Program-made: the position numbers and the translations under genes
In this document: positions 46,259-57,140 of the stretch, one piece after another
Position numbering within the stretch: position 1 is the first letter of the stretch
Layout of the letters: every line of letters begins with the position of its first letter
Origin: Hysterangium stoloniferum
Taxonomy: Eukaryota; Basidiomycota; Agaricomycetes; Hysterangiales; Hysterangiaceae
Direction of reading: 5' to 3'
Assembly: GCA_015178975.1 (NCBI GenBank)
Contig: WHVD01000242.1
Coordinates: forward strand, 34,406-98,405
DNA: 64,000 bases
The notes under the pieces: generated by a model
Database searches by the model: none
What the model saw: only the letters and a program-made list of their open reading frames with translations
Told to the model about the DNA's origin: nothing

Positions 46259-47860
46259 CAGTGACTCACAAAACCTTTCCAATGTTTGGAGTTTGCATAT
46301 TGGCAAACTGCTACCAGGGGAGAAAAAATAGTAAAAAATATCAAAAATTCACACTAGATAGCTAAACATATATAGAATCGTGGCCTAGAATATTATTACA
46401 TAATATGTATTTTTGGGCATACTAAAAATAGTTTAGTCAGGCCTGCTCATTGGAAAGGTTTTGTGGCTGATAATTATGATGCAATATATGCTATATTTTA
46501 ATACTTGGTATACCCTCCCTTGGCCTTTATGACTGCCTCAACCCTCCTTGGCATGCTTTCAATTAACTTCTGACACTCAGAAGCTGGTATATCTTCCCAC
46601 TCCTTCTCTATCCTCTCCCACAACTCCAGAATCCCACTTGGTGCAGTGGCATACTGTCCCAGCTTTCTCTTCAAGTAATCCCATAGATGCTCAATTGGAT
46701 TGAGGTCTGGGGATTGGGCAGGCCATGGTAGGACAGTCATTCCATTATTTTCAAACCATTCCTTTGCCTTTTGCAGGTATGTTTTGGATCATTATCCTGC
46801 TGAAAGATGATTTTAGCAGGGTCCAACTGGTAATACCTGATGCTGTTTTGGAGGTCTTCATCCAAGATGCTCCTGTAAAGTTCCCCATCCATTCTACCCT
46901 CAATCCTGGTGGCATATCCCACCCTCCCACATGAAGCACCCCCAAACCATGACTGATCCTCCACCAAACTTGACTGTCCCTTGAACAAGCCTCTCATTCA
47001 GGCCTTCCCTAGTCTTTTCCCATGCCCATTTTCTCCCATCTGAGCCAAGGTGATTTATTTTAGTCTCATCAGACCACACAACCCTCCTCCAGTCATCTAA
47101 AGTCCAATGCTGGTAGGCCAAAGCAAAGTCAAGTCTCTCCTTCATATGTCTCTTGGACAAAAGTGGCTTCTTCTTCTTCACAACTGCTTTCATCCCTGCT
47201 TTCTTCAAGCTCCTCCAAACTGTCTCAGCTGAAATAGGGTTGTTGGTGATGGTCTGAAGTTTCTGGGCTATGTCCACTGCAGTTTCAGCCTTTCCAGATG
47301 TGATTAGATGGACTGCATGATGGATGTTGGTAGCAGAGAGCTTCTTGGGACGACCTCCGGTTGATTTGGGAAGGGTAGGAAGGTGCTTAGAGCAAAGTCT
47401 GGAGATAGTACCAATGCCAAAACCAGTGATTGAGGCAATGGATGGAGTGGAATGGCCAGCTTCAAGTAGAGAGATAATATATTGTTGTTGAGCAGGAGAG
47501 AGGGAGTGCATGATGGATTGCTGGCAATGTGAAGAGACAGTAATATCAAAATTGACTATAGATCAACAAGTCATGTGACCATATTGAATAGAATCAACAA
47601 AGACATGTGATTTGGCCAGTTTATATAGTATATATTGTATCAAAATCATCAGCCACAAAACCTTTCCAATGAGCAGGCCTGACTAAACTATTTGTAGCAT
47701 ACCCAAAAATGCATATTATGTAATAATACTCTAGACTATGATTATATACATGTTTAGCTATCCAGTATGAATTTTTGAAATTTTTTGCTATTTTCTCTCC
47801 CCTGGTAGCAGTCTGCTAATATGCAAACTCCAAACATTGGAAAGGTTTTGTGAGTCACTG
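46259..47860 (-). mobile_element. Tc1/mariner element with ~238-bp TIRs
   Basis: 1602 bp. Left TIR 46259-46496 and right TIR 47623-47860 both start CAGTGACTCACAAAACC at the outside. A TA follows the right end (47861-47862), but the left flank reads GG, not TA. The transposase is on the minus strand. TIRs are over 90% alike by eye. Confidence 0.93.
46498..47511 (-). pseudogene. Tc1-type (DD34E) transposase with two frameshifts
   Basis: ATG at 47511. An N-terminal paired HTH (residues about 1-110, with SLLEAGHSTPSIASITG and a GRPKKLS hinge) is followed by the DDE domain: VVWSDETK (first D), IFQQDNDPKHT (second D) and PDLNPIEHLWDYLKR (E), with 34 residues between second D and E when read across the frame change. 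The C-terminus is VIKAKGGYTKY at 46498. One-base shifts near 46920 and near 46776 break the frame; the middle is read at 46997-46737. It would make a cut-and-paste transposase if whole. Likely inactive but recent. Confidence 0.9.
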
Positions 47861-47862
47861 TA

Positions 47863-48049
47863 GGTTCTAACTCAATATTTGAACTGGAGATTAGTAGAAT
47901 ATAAGACAATAATTTATACTAAAATATTTAATAACAGACAGATGAGTAGAAGGGGAGTATAAATGCAGGATGGATTATGGCACTTAGCTGTAAATAAGGA
48001 TCCCAGAGGCTAAGATAAAAAAGGTCATAAGTCTCAGTCTGGCCAGACA
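47863..48049. other. AT-rich sequence, no gene
   Basis: Flank between the Tc1 element and a solo LTR. It continues after that LTR at 48772-49231, so 47863-49231 minus the LTR was one AT-rich, repeat-like stretch of unknown origin. Confidence 0.4.
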
Positions 48050-48771
48050 TGTTAAGAACTGAAAACTGACTAATGTCGGTGGCCGACAGGGACCGATCGG
48101 AAGGACTTGGCTTTAGCTTATGTGCTGCGCCCTTGCAAATATCCGTAGGATGTCCTTAAATTTCGGGCAGGCGAAGACTAATCCTAATGAGTACCTTTCG
48201 GCGTGATACCAATCGGAATCGAAGGACAAGTCGAGCGTCGGGCCAAGGGGTCGGGGCCGGGAGTGGGCAAGCGCACGCGAAGGCGGATGGGGGGATTCTT
48301 AGTATGAGACTGATACAGGCGTATGAGGGTATTCTGAGTCGATATTCTGATTGCCTAGTGACTACAACTACAGCGGGTTCATATACAAGTAACAGGTGTC
48401 TGGAAAATACTAATGGGGAGAAGGGCGGAACACGGTATTAACAATAAGCTTGACTAGGAACGGGAAGTTTATGATTAGTTCGGAGGCCGATGATAACCAA
48501 AAGCAGGATTACGATAAAAGGAAATAGTTCAAGGACTACAAATATAGATAGACATATGCGAAACATAAGATTGGACGGATCAACATAATAAAGGGGACGT
48601 ATCAAAGTTTGACCAGACAATACGAGTTATTTTGACGTGGGCGTAAACGGAGTTTGATCTTTGCGAAAACATTCGTCAGCTTCGGGGCCGATGGTTTCCG
48701 AAATGGTGACTTGAAATGTTGATAAGTGGCGATAACCTCGGGACCGATAGGGTTGCGACACGGTTGTAACA
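48050..48771 (-). mobile_element. Solo LTR, gypsy family B
   Basis: 722 bp, reverse orientation, TGTTAAGAACTG...GGTTGTAACA. Perfect target duplication AGACA (48045-48049, 48772-48776). Confidence 0.93.
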
Positions 48772-49231
48772 AGACACTAGCAAAAGGATTAAGCAGTATG
48801 AAGAATACCTAAAAGGTAAATGAAGGTATTATTCCATACACTTCTAAATATGAGAGGGGAATTCCAAATGGGTATTCTGAGTCAATATTCAAACTGAAGG
48901 ATAGTGGTATACATGAGGTTTTATACTAAAGTAAATGGAAGCACAGAGCTGAAAATGGAGATTTAATATTAACAGAAGAAAGGAAATCAGGAAACTGAAC
49001 AGGATATTAAGAAAAGGAATACAAGATAATAGAAAAAAGATAAATACTCTGAGGTGGCAAATGATATGGTGAAGTGATGCAAGGAATAATGGAATGTCAT
49101 TAGAACAGAACTGAGATAGAGTGGCTGGAAAAGGAAATCATTAAGTGGGTGTGTTGTTGGGTATCACAATGCCAAGAGGACAGTATATGTAGGTTGAAAA
49201 TACACATAGGGGCCTGAACAATGTAGTTCTT
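48772..49231. other. AT-rich sequence, no gene
   Basis: No coding signal. Low-complexity A/G-rich segments. Ends at the family A LTR. Confidence 0.4.
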
Positions 49232-50067
49232 TGTTATGACCAGAAAACCCACCGGACTCTGGGCATCAACTTATACACACCCACACCCTACATACACCAG
49301 TTACCAGTTTACTGGAATACCCGCTGGACTCCAGATGTCAGACCTGTCCATGCTCGACCTTCGTCACTTCATGTATCAGTCACTGGAATACCCACCAGAA
49401 CCTGCTCCTGTCTATCTCCAACCCTGTCCCACATACCAGTCACCAGACTGCACTCAGAAAACCTGTCAGCTTTCTAACTGAGCCCCATTCCCATTATGGA
49501 CAAATGACCTGTCATGATTCAGACCCCACTCCTGCTCTGTTTACATTATGGTCTAATGACCTGTCATGTTTTGGACTCCGTTCTGCTCCATTCTGTTCCG
49601 TTCCATTCCTAACACCAAATCTGGTGTTTACTTATCTCGTTTCATGATTACTTGTTTGGATCTCATTATTACCGGATTTGGTACTGCATACACTCAGCAG
49701 TCTATATAAACTAGCTAATGTTGTACATACAATCTGGTCAGAAAATCAACTAAGTTCTCAACTTAGATTTCCTGCTCTATCCCTCTTTTAAACACACCGC
49801 TATTTATCCTGTCAGAGCCCACAGGCTCCAACCTATCTAGCTCTCAACCTCTAACTCATCACTGCCTGACCCCTCTACCTCCGCAGATTTCCTGCAATCG
49901 ACCCTCACCTCTCAACTCACCAACTACTCCCAGACTCCCTGGGATTCCCATCTGCCTGTCTGAAATTGGACAACATGATCTCACAAGGGTGCAGCCTATA
50001 AGCTGAAGCCACGTCCTATGTGGGTTTCTCTGGAAACCCTCTGATAAGCTCTGCACACCTCTTAACA
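49232..50067 (+). mobile_element. LTR, gypsy family A, attached to a gag fragment
   Basis: 836 bp, TGTTATGACCAG...CCTCTTAACA, a divergent family A copy with most CG sites lost. Unlike the solo copies there is no target duplication at its right side, and a gag-like leader follows, so it is probably a true 5' LTR. Confidence 0.8.
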
Positions 50068-50296
50068 GTATTTTCTGACCAAGACTCAGATTGTCAATAT
50101 GCCACCAAGAAGAAAAGCACATGTATAGGAATCATTACCTGGACCTTCGACTCTCATTTCCCACTTACTTTGTATACCAGTCAGACACTCACAAACCAGT
50201 CAGACACCATGGAAGAAGCCCGTATCAAAGAAGTCCCAGAAAACCTGGATGAATACAAGCACAAGGATGAGTCTGTGGCCCCCAACAAGGGCAAAG

Positions 50297-51782
50297 TGTT
50301 AAGAACTTAAAACTGACTAATGTTGGTAGGCCGACAGGGACCGATCGGAAGGACTTGGCTTCAGCTTATATGCTGTGCCTGTTAAGATCTGAAAACTGAC
50401 TAATGTTGATGGCCGACAGGGACTGATCAGAAGGACTTGGCTTCAGCTTATGTGCTGCGCCCTTGCAAATATCCATAGTGTCCTTAAATTTTGGATGGGC
50501 GAAGACTAATCCTAAGGAGTTCCTTTCGGCGAGATACTGATCGGGACTGAAGGATAAGTTGAGTGTTGGACCAAGGGGTCAGGACCGGGAGTGGGCAAGT
50601 GCACGCAAAGGCAGAAGAGGGGATCCTTAGTATGAGACTGCTACAGAGGTATGAGGGTATTCTGAGTCGATATTCTGATTGCCTAGTAACTACAACTACA
50701 GTGGGTTCATATACAAGTAACAGGCATCTATAAAATACTAACGGGGAGAAAGGCGGAAAATGGTATTAACAATAAGCTTGACTAGGAACGGGAAGTTTAT
50801 GATTAGTTCGGAGGCCGATGAGATAACCGAGAGCGGAATTATGGAAAAAGGAAATAGTTCGAGGACTACAAATATAGATAGACATATGTGAAGTATAGGA
50901 TAGAACGGATCATGATAATAAAAGGGACATATCAAAAGTTTAACCAGATAGTACAAGTATATTTTGACATGGGCATAAATGGAGTTTGATCATCACGAAA
51001 GCATATGTCAGCTTCGGGGGCCGATGGTTTCCAATGTGGTGACTCGAATAGTAACTTGAATCGTCGATAAGTGGCGATAACCTCGGGGACCAATAGGGTT
51101 GCGACACGGTCGTAACAGTGCCCTCACAAATATCCATCGGGTGTCCTTAAATTTCGGACAGGTGGGGACTAGTCCTGATGAGTACCTCTCGGTGAGTTAC
51201 CAATTGGGAATGAAGGATAAGTTGGGTGTCGGGCCAAGGGGTCAGGGACTGAGAGTGGGCGAGTGCATGCGAAGGTGAAGGGTGGAATACTTAGTATGAG
51301 ACTTCTAGAGATGTATGAGGGTATTCTGAGTTGATATTCTGATTGCCTAGTAACTACGACTACAGCGGGTTCATATACAAGTATTTGGCATCTAGTAAAT
51401 ACTAACTAGGAGAAGAGTGGAAAACATTATTGACAAATAAGCTTGGCTAGGAACGGAAAGGTTACGATTAGTTTGGAGGCTGTGAAATAACTGAGAGCAG
51501 GATTATGAGAAAAGGAAACAGTCCAAGGGTTACAAGTATATATAGACATATGTGAAACATAGAGTAGAATGGATCATCATAATAAAAAGGGGACGTATCA
51601 GAGTATAACCAGATAGTACGAGTATATTTTGACGGGGGTGTAAATGGAGTTTGATCACTGTGAAAGCATACGTCAGGATTGGGAGGCCGATGTTTTCTGA
51701 TGTGATGACTTGAATGATAACTTGAAATGTCGATAGGCGGCGATAACCTTGGGGACCATTGGGTTGCGACACAGTCGTAGCA
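50297..51782 (-). mobile_element. Outer solo LTR, family B (interrupted)
   Basis: Two parts, 50297-50379 and 51123-51782, form one reverse-oriented LTR (TGTTAAGAACTT...AGTCGTAGCA). The target duplication CAAAG is perfect (50292-50296, 51783-51787). A second LTR of the same family sits inside. Confidence 0.9.
50380..51117 (-). mobile_element. Inner solo LTR, family B, nested in the outer LTR
   Basis: 738 bp, TGTTAAGATCTG...GGTCGTAACA, target duplication GTGCC (50375-50379, 51118-51122), perfect. Its orientation is the same as the host LTR. It keeps more CG sites than the outer copy. Confidence 0.93.
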
Positions 51783-52110
51783 CAAAGGCACCAAAGATTC
51801 CCTGTCTAATGATTGACCATGACTTTCAGATCCCACTTTCGAGTATTTAGCCATCACTTTAGAAAGGTTGATGAATCATATGTGGAGAAGGCAACAAGAA
51901 TGATCTGGAACCTCTGCAGTCAAAAGTCAATGCTCTGGAACCCTTCATGGATTCCAACCCCAACAAACTTTCCACTTTCCTCATGCAATGTCACTTCAAT
52001 TTCCACGATCAATCTGCCAGTTGCACAGATTGGGAAATACATTGGCGCCGGGACTCTCAACGAATTAGATGGCGGCGTGATTTGACATCAAGAGTATGAT
52101 AGAGTGTTGG

Positions 52111-53106
52111 GGGGCCCCACCTTCAACAAGGACCTATATGGATAACCGCAGAACGCATTCCTTGGGGGCACGGTGAAGTCTTGCATCATTTTTTCCTTCA
52201 AATATATAAGATTCGATTCGGAACATAATTTCAAATGGCAGTACTCCCTAGCGTTTCTGAGTTGCCCCAGGCAAATGGATAAAAGTTACCTCTCCATCTC
52301 AAAGAAAAAGATATCATTATGATCGTGATAAATTACCAGTATCCGTTAGGAGTTCATTATAAAATGAGTCTTCTGCGCAACTACATAATACTAGCATACG
52401 TCAGACAACATAATTCCCCGTCTATGACTGATCGTGATTTCGTTCCCAAATTTATTAGCCTACTCGCGTGAATACTAACCAAACAATGGCCAGTCCGGAC
52501 CGATTTCCGATGGAATGACATAATGATGAAAGCGCTAACGTCTGTACCATTTGGGGGAGGATTCACGAAATAGAAGCTCGGAATGGTTTGTCGCTGTTTG
52601 TTCCATCGTACTCAGTGGGGAGCACAGACCCGCGCAGTACTGACGGGGAGGCTATTAACATGATTATGTACATAGGTTCCACAGATGAGCATTCAGGACA
52701 GAATAGGATGATTGCATGATTATATATAAGAGGGCACTCGCCCACTCAGCCACGCTTACTCCTCCACCCCACAGTAACTCGTCAATCTGTCTTCCGACGC
52801 CCAGCAAGGTTCTACCAGCGGTTACACGCCGTCATTATCGTCACAGAATGCCAGAAACGCCTCAACGAACAACCCGTCGACTGCCAGTGCTTCTGCCTCT
52901 ACCCCCCAAACCAGGGGGGTCATCCATGCTGGTCGGAGGGCTCCTGCAGTGTCGTCAGGGCGGGGGAGTAACGCTACTCGGGCCATCCGGACGACCTAAG
53001 CCCATGGTGGGGGTGCGGAGGTGCTCGAGTCGGGAAAAGAGCGTGTGGTATATGCGCCAAAGTCATCCCCAGCCGTCATTCTGCTGACCATGACATCACG
53101 TTTAGG
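52111..53106 (+). other. Spacer; possible exon or promoter region
   Basis: No confident gene. A TATATATAAGAGG box lies at 52719-52731. From 52740 to 53090 two overlapping frames are open, one proline-rich (52716-53087) and one serine-rich with an RTT stop. This could be the promoter and 5' leader of the gene starting at 53107, or a relic. Confidence 0.35.
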
Positions 53107-54603
53107 ATGTCCTGGGTGCTCGCGATGCTACTCGTTCCATTCGTCATCGCATATCAAGGACTGGCCGCTACCGTGAGAGATCATCTTCCCGTGGCTCTAG
53201 ACATTGTTCGTTCGGCACCACAGACGACAATACATGAACCTATGGTTACATGTGTGTTGAGAACAAAGGTACTTATGTACAGGTGATGGCAAGTTCAAAG
53301 TAAGTTAACTCACGGATGTTATAGTTGTTGCCTCATGAGGTTATTGGTCACCATGGCTCAACTACACAAGGCCCGAATGCCTGGCGCTCGGTGGGGGTTG
53401 GCGTTGTTGAATTGAGAAAAATAGACAATATTTTGGAAAACGCAACGTGGATAACACGCATATATCATGTCAAACGCCTTACAGAGGTCGATGTCGTCTT
53501 TTCTTGTTTCATCGGCCTACTATTGAAGGCCACGATCCTTCAGGTCTCTCAAGGTATCGGAATTCCGAACGAAACCTCCTTGGATTTCTGCATTGAGACG
53601 ACTGATGACCTGTTCGACGGGCTGCCGCTAACAACGAATGTAAGTACAACTGACAACGCATGGTGTAAAGTCGCTTTTTGCTTACTTAGTCAAAGCCGCC
53701 TGAAGGTGATGACTCTGGAGAACCTATAGCGCACAGCGGGGCTTACAACTTCGAAAACGCCCTGCTCTCTGACGCGAAGTATAATCAAACTCGAAAGGCT
53801 TCTTCTTGTCCAGAGACGGCGGATGAACGGACCCATCTTGAGCATCCCTGTTACAATGCATCCGACCATGTTCCCGATGTCGTGGGTACCGCACCAGAAA
53901 GCACGGTACACATGCCCCGGTTCTGTTCTTCCCATCAAGCCCGGCATCTCAAACCACAACAACCCGTCACCAACACGCTTAGGCGTTCCCTCGGCGCTTA
54001 TGTGCAAAGGCCCGGGATTCAAGGTCCTGTCGGAATGGTCATGCCTGATACGCCCGAAGAAGATGGTACAACGGGAACTCAAGAAGTCTCTCGTTCCCTT
54101 CCGAGGTCAGATTGGCAGCTTCATTTTGAGAACGTCGTCGCTATGGTAGCACCAACCACGCTACATATTCCCACAGACAACTCCGAGGTCTATTCTTCCC
54201 ATCTGTACGGTGACCTTCAAACCCATCGGATCATCGCCAGTAGATTTTGGTCTGTATACTCGGTCCATGTGCAAAATGGCAGAGTACGAGGATGGTTTGT
54301 TGGTTCCCTTGATAAATCAGTTCAAGTCGGGTGCAGGTTGAAGATGCTTCTTTGGGAGTTTGCAGAAGCAGATGGAGAGGTAGGTATAGGCTCTTTGGGG
54401 TGATAGAAATAATTTTAACTCACTTATATCATTATATTATATCCAATGCCGTCTTATAGGGCAGCTCGATGGAAGGTCAAGGATCAATTGCAAACATGAA
54501 AGACACCGGTCCATTCAAAGCGACGCAAAGTCCATCCCTGAAGTATACGATGGAGCCTCTACGACAATTGTCAGGACAAGGAATTGGATCAGAGATGACG
54601 TGA
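53107..54603 (+). CDS. Four-exon gene for a secreted or membrane-anchored protein, family unknown
   Basis: Exons 53107-53268, 53325-53639, 53690-54379 and 54460-54603 join in phase 0 throughout and give about 436 residues. Introns are GTACTT...ATAG (56 nt), GTAAGT...TTAG (50 nt) and GTAGGT...ATAG (80 nt). Residues 1-20 (MSWVLAMLLVPFVIAYQGLA) look like a signal peptide or anchor. Exon 2 encodes a second hydrophobic run (VVFSCFIGLLLKATILQV), which may cross a membrane or be a core strand. Exon 3 is soluble and Pro/Thr/Ser-rich at first, then mixed alpha/beta. I do not recognise the family and no catalytic motif is evident. Two broken paralogues lie at 34.55 and 56.43 kb. Start choice: the first ATG, with the hydrophobic segment directly after it; a TATA box lies about 380 bp upstream. 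It is the only complete copy here. Confidence 0.6.
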
Positions 54604-55555
54604 TTGGGGAGACTAATAATTCACAAGCGCTCATCGAGTTGAGCGCTCTAAACCGATCGATAGGACGGCGATTGTAACCTTTTAATTTGAATAAGTGCAT
54701 GGCGTTCGAAGTATCACAAGTAACTTTTGATTTAGAGCACATCGAGCGCGATGTTTGTGATGGACAGTGCTAGTAGCCTGTCGCGTCGACTAGCAATATC
54801 AGTGTCCCGAATTTGAGAGGGAAAATGGGGAGAAGAATGTGCCAACAATCATAACTCCTGGACTTTCACCGTTCAAAGTTAAAACGTGGTAGAAGTGGTG
54901 AGTGTTGGACAACACCATGAAAATTTTATTGCTATATTTGGACGAACAAGACATGCAGGGTTGAAATAACAAAGGAACCACTCGTTACCCAGACATTTTC
55001 TCCGCCAGTAGCAGTTCCACAAATACAACCATTGTGTGTTTCTTTTATGCCCGATTGATCGACGAATTCGCTTGCGGCTGCACGACGGTTGGGCAAAAAA
55101 AACTGCGCCCGGCGTCTGAGTTGTGAGCACCGGCCGTATGGATATTTCGAGGCTGAAAGTACACCGGAAATGCGTGTTTTTGTTTAAAAAAAAGGGGGGG
55201 GGGGAGGGAAGCGGAAAATACACCAATATACACTGAATGCTCTGTCTGGCAAGAGGTTGCGAGCCAAACATCTTTGATAAAAGCATACCTGACGGGGTCT
55301 GACGGAGCACTTGCCGGGAGCCAGGAGCCTAAAGGAACCCATGTGGTACTTAAGTGCGTACCACTCTGAGATGGAATGAGACGGTGACGGGGCGTGTACA
55401 CGAGCTGGGAAGCTTGAGAAGTACTCATTGGTCAAACCCCTGCCAGAATTAGACAGAAATCGGATACGAATATTCAATATGTGACCATCATATGCATTGG
55501 CACATGGAAGGAGCAGTCCTGTCTAGGTCATTGTTCTTGGGGTCAATGCCTAGGG
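54604..55555. other. No gene; poly-A/poly-G tract
   Basis: 3' flank of the preceding gene. A run of 8 A followed by 10 G and GAGGG lies near 55189-55204. Open frames here are short and overlap each other in low-complexity DNA. Confidence 0.5.
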
Positions 55556-56340
55556 GCTAAGTATAAACGAGAGTTCGTGACAGTGAGTCGAGGGACCAAC
55601 AACTCACACTTTTATCGTCTGCAGGGAATTAATATCCGTTCTGACTGGTATATAAGGATGTGAACGATTTGAACTGTCGTTGTCCTGGAATAACCTCTGG
55701 TCTGTAACAATAAGTGTTGTTAGAGACAGTGATATAAAGAAATAATACTGTACATACACCAGTCATTACAGATTAATCCATCGTTATTCTTTTCACGATA
55801 CTCCATGGATCCAGGACGTCTGGGAGAAAGCGGTCAGCAAGCTTCATAATCAACAAAGTGTGTTGGAAGAGTGGAATCAGGGCTTACATTTGCACATCCA
55901 GTGGCACATCCTCATAGTGGCCCATACCGCCTCGCAACTCAGCATCATAAACTATCTGACTCACTGACGTCTTATACACCAAGCTGTGCAATGCAGGTTA
56001 ACGACGTAGCTGGGAGTTGTGATGGAAGGGATGGGCTTACTATATCCTTAAAGACGAAAATTAAGCCTTCAGAGCCCCACCTCAAAATAAGAAAGGGACG
56101 AAATAAGATGCACACATTAAAAAAGAAGAAAGCAAGATAGACAGACAGACAGGGAGAAAGAGAGAAAGAAGAAGAGAAGAGAAGAGAAAGCTGAGAGGGA
56201 TAGGGAACTACTTTATTTCCGCCTCCTCCCACCCTTTTTTGTTACCGGCACCGGTGTACCGTTGCGCAGGCTCGGAGCTGGTGTAGGGCGGGGGAGTTCG
56301 TCCTGGAGGTTCTCGGATGTAGGCGGTGGCGAAGAAGGCG
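55556..56340. repeat. Segmental duplication, partner of 58641-59410
   Basis: Starts GGCTAAGTATAAACGAGAGTTCGTGACAGT-like in both and covers the 3' flank and last codons of the proline-rich gene. A purine-rich (AGAC/GAAA) microsatellite lies within (56135-56195). Similarity looks well above 90%. Confidence 0.85.
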
Positions 56341-57140
56341 TAGCAATATGAGGCATGCTAGTGGCACTGCCCAAAAAACACGCCCTACCTTGGACCTTTC
56401 GGCCTTGGTAAGTGACTTTGATAAGTTCCCGATGTCGGGGGTACCGTACCAGAAAGCACGGTACACATGCCCTGGTTCTATTCTTTTCATCAAGCCGGGA
56501 ATCTCAAACCACAACAACCCGTCACCAACACGCTTTGGCGTTCCCTCGGCGCTTATGTGCAAATGGCTTCTAGGTCCTGTCGGAATGGTCATGCCTGAGG
56601 AAGATGGTACAACGGGAACTCAAGATGGCGAGGTCATATTGGCAGCTTCGTTTTGATAACTTCATCGCTATGGTAGCACCAACCACGCTACATATTCCAA
56701 TAGACAACTTGGAGGTCTATTCTCCCCATCTGTACGGTGACCTTCAAACGAATCGGATCATCCCCAGTAGATTGTGGTCTGTATACTCGGTCCATGTGAA
56801 AAATAGTAGAGTACGAGGATGGTTTGTTGGTTACCAGTTCAAGTCGGGTGGAGGTTGAAGATACTTCTTTGGGAGTTTGCAGAAGCAGTTGGAGAGGTAG
56901 GTATAAGCAATTTGGGGTGATAGAAATAATTTCAACTCACTTGTATCATTATATTATATCCAATGCCGTCTTATAGGGCAGCTCGATGGAAGGTCAAGAA
57001 ATGATTGCAAGCATAGAAGACACCGGTCCATTCAAGGAGACGCAAAGTTCATCCCTGATGTATACGACGAATCACCCACGACAATTGTCTGCTGGTTGAG
57101 AATTGATTTAAGGATGCAAGGACAAGGAGTTGGATCAAAG
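56218..57140. pseudogene. Mosaic of proline-rich gene and 53.1-kb-type gene
   Basis: Minus strand 56330-56218 encodes the last codons of the proline-rich gene (ending VTKKGGRRRK). Plus strand 56331-56418 then carries its RRRSNMRHASGTAQKTRPTL exon in the opposite direction, with the GTAAGT donor. Inside that intron (about 56430) the sequence switches to plus-strand exon 3 of the 53.1-kb gene family, which runs on through its GTAGGT intron to about 57070. Deletions (for example in the PDTPEEDG region) shift the frame. Three pieces of two genes are thus fused within 0.9 kb. Confidence 0.75.

Larger units (their letters stand above)
50068..52110 (+). pseudogene. Gypsy leader and gag N-terminal fragment, split by nested LTRs
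   Basis: The first part (50068-50296) contains a short open frame from ATG 50210 (MEEARIKEVPENLDEYKHKD). The reading resumes after the nested LTRs at 51783. A frame-shifted stretch there reads VNALEPFMDSNPNKLSTFL (about 51925-51985) and QCHFNFHDQS, as in Ty3-type Gag proteins (PFDG-DP-KL--FL-Q---NF). It then decays near 52100. No pol follows. Confidence 0.65.

Noticed and set aside
49859-50122. Minus-strand open frame over LTR family A
   Set aside because: Shadow within a non-coding LTR.
55044-55477. Overlapping minus-strand open frames around the poly-G tract
   Set aside because: Three frames are open at once in low-complexity DNA, with no splice logic or recognisable residues.
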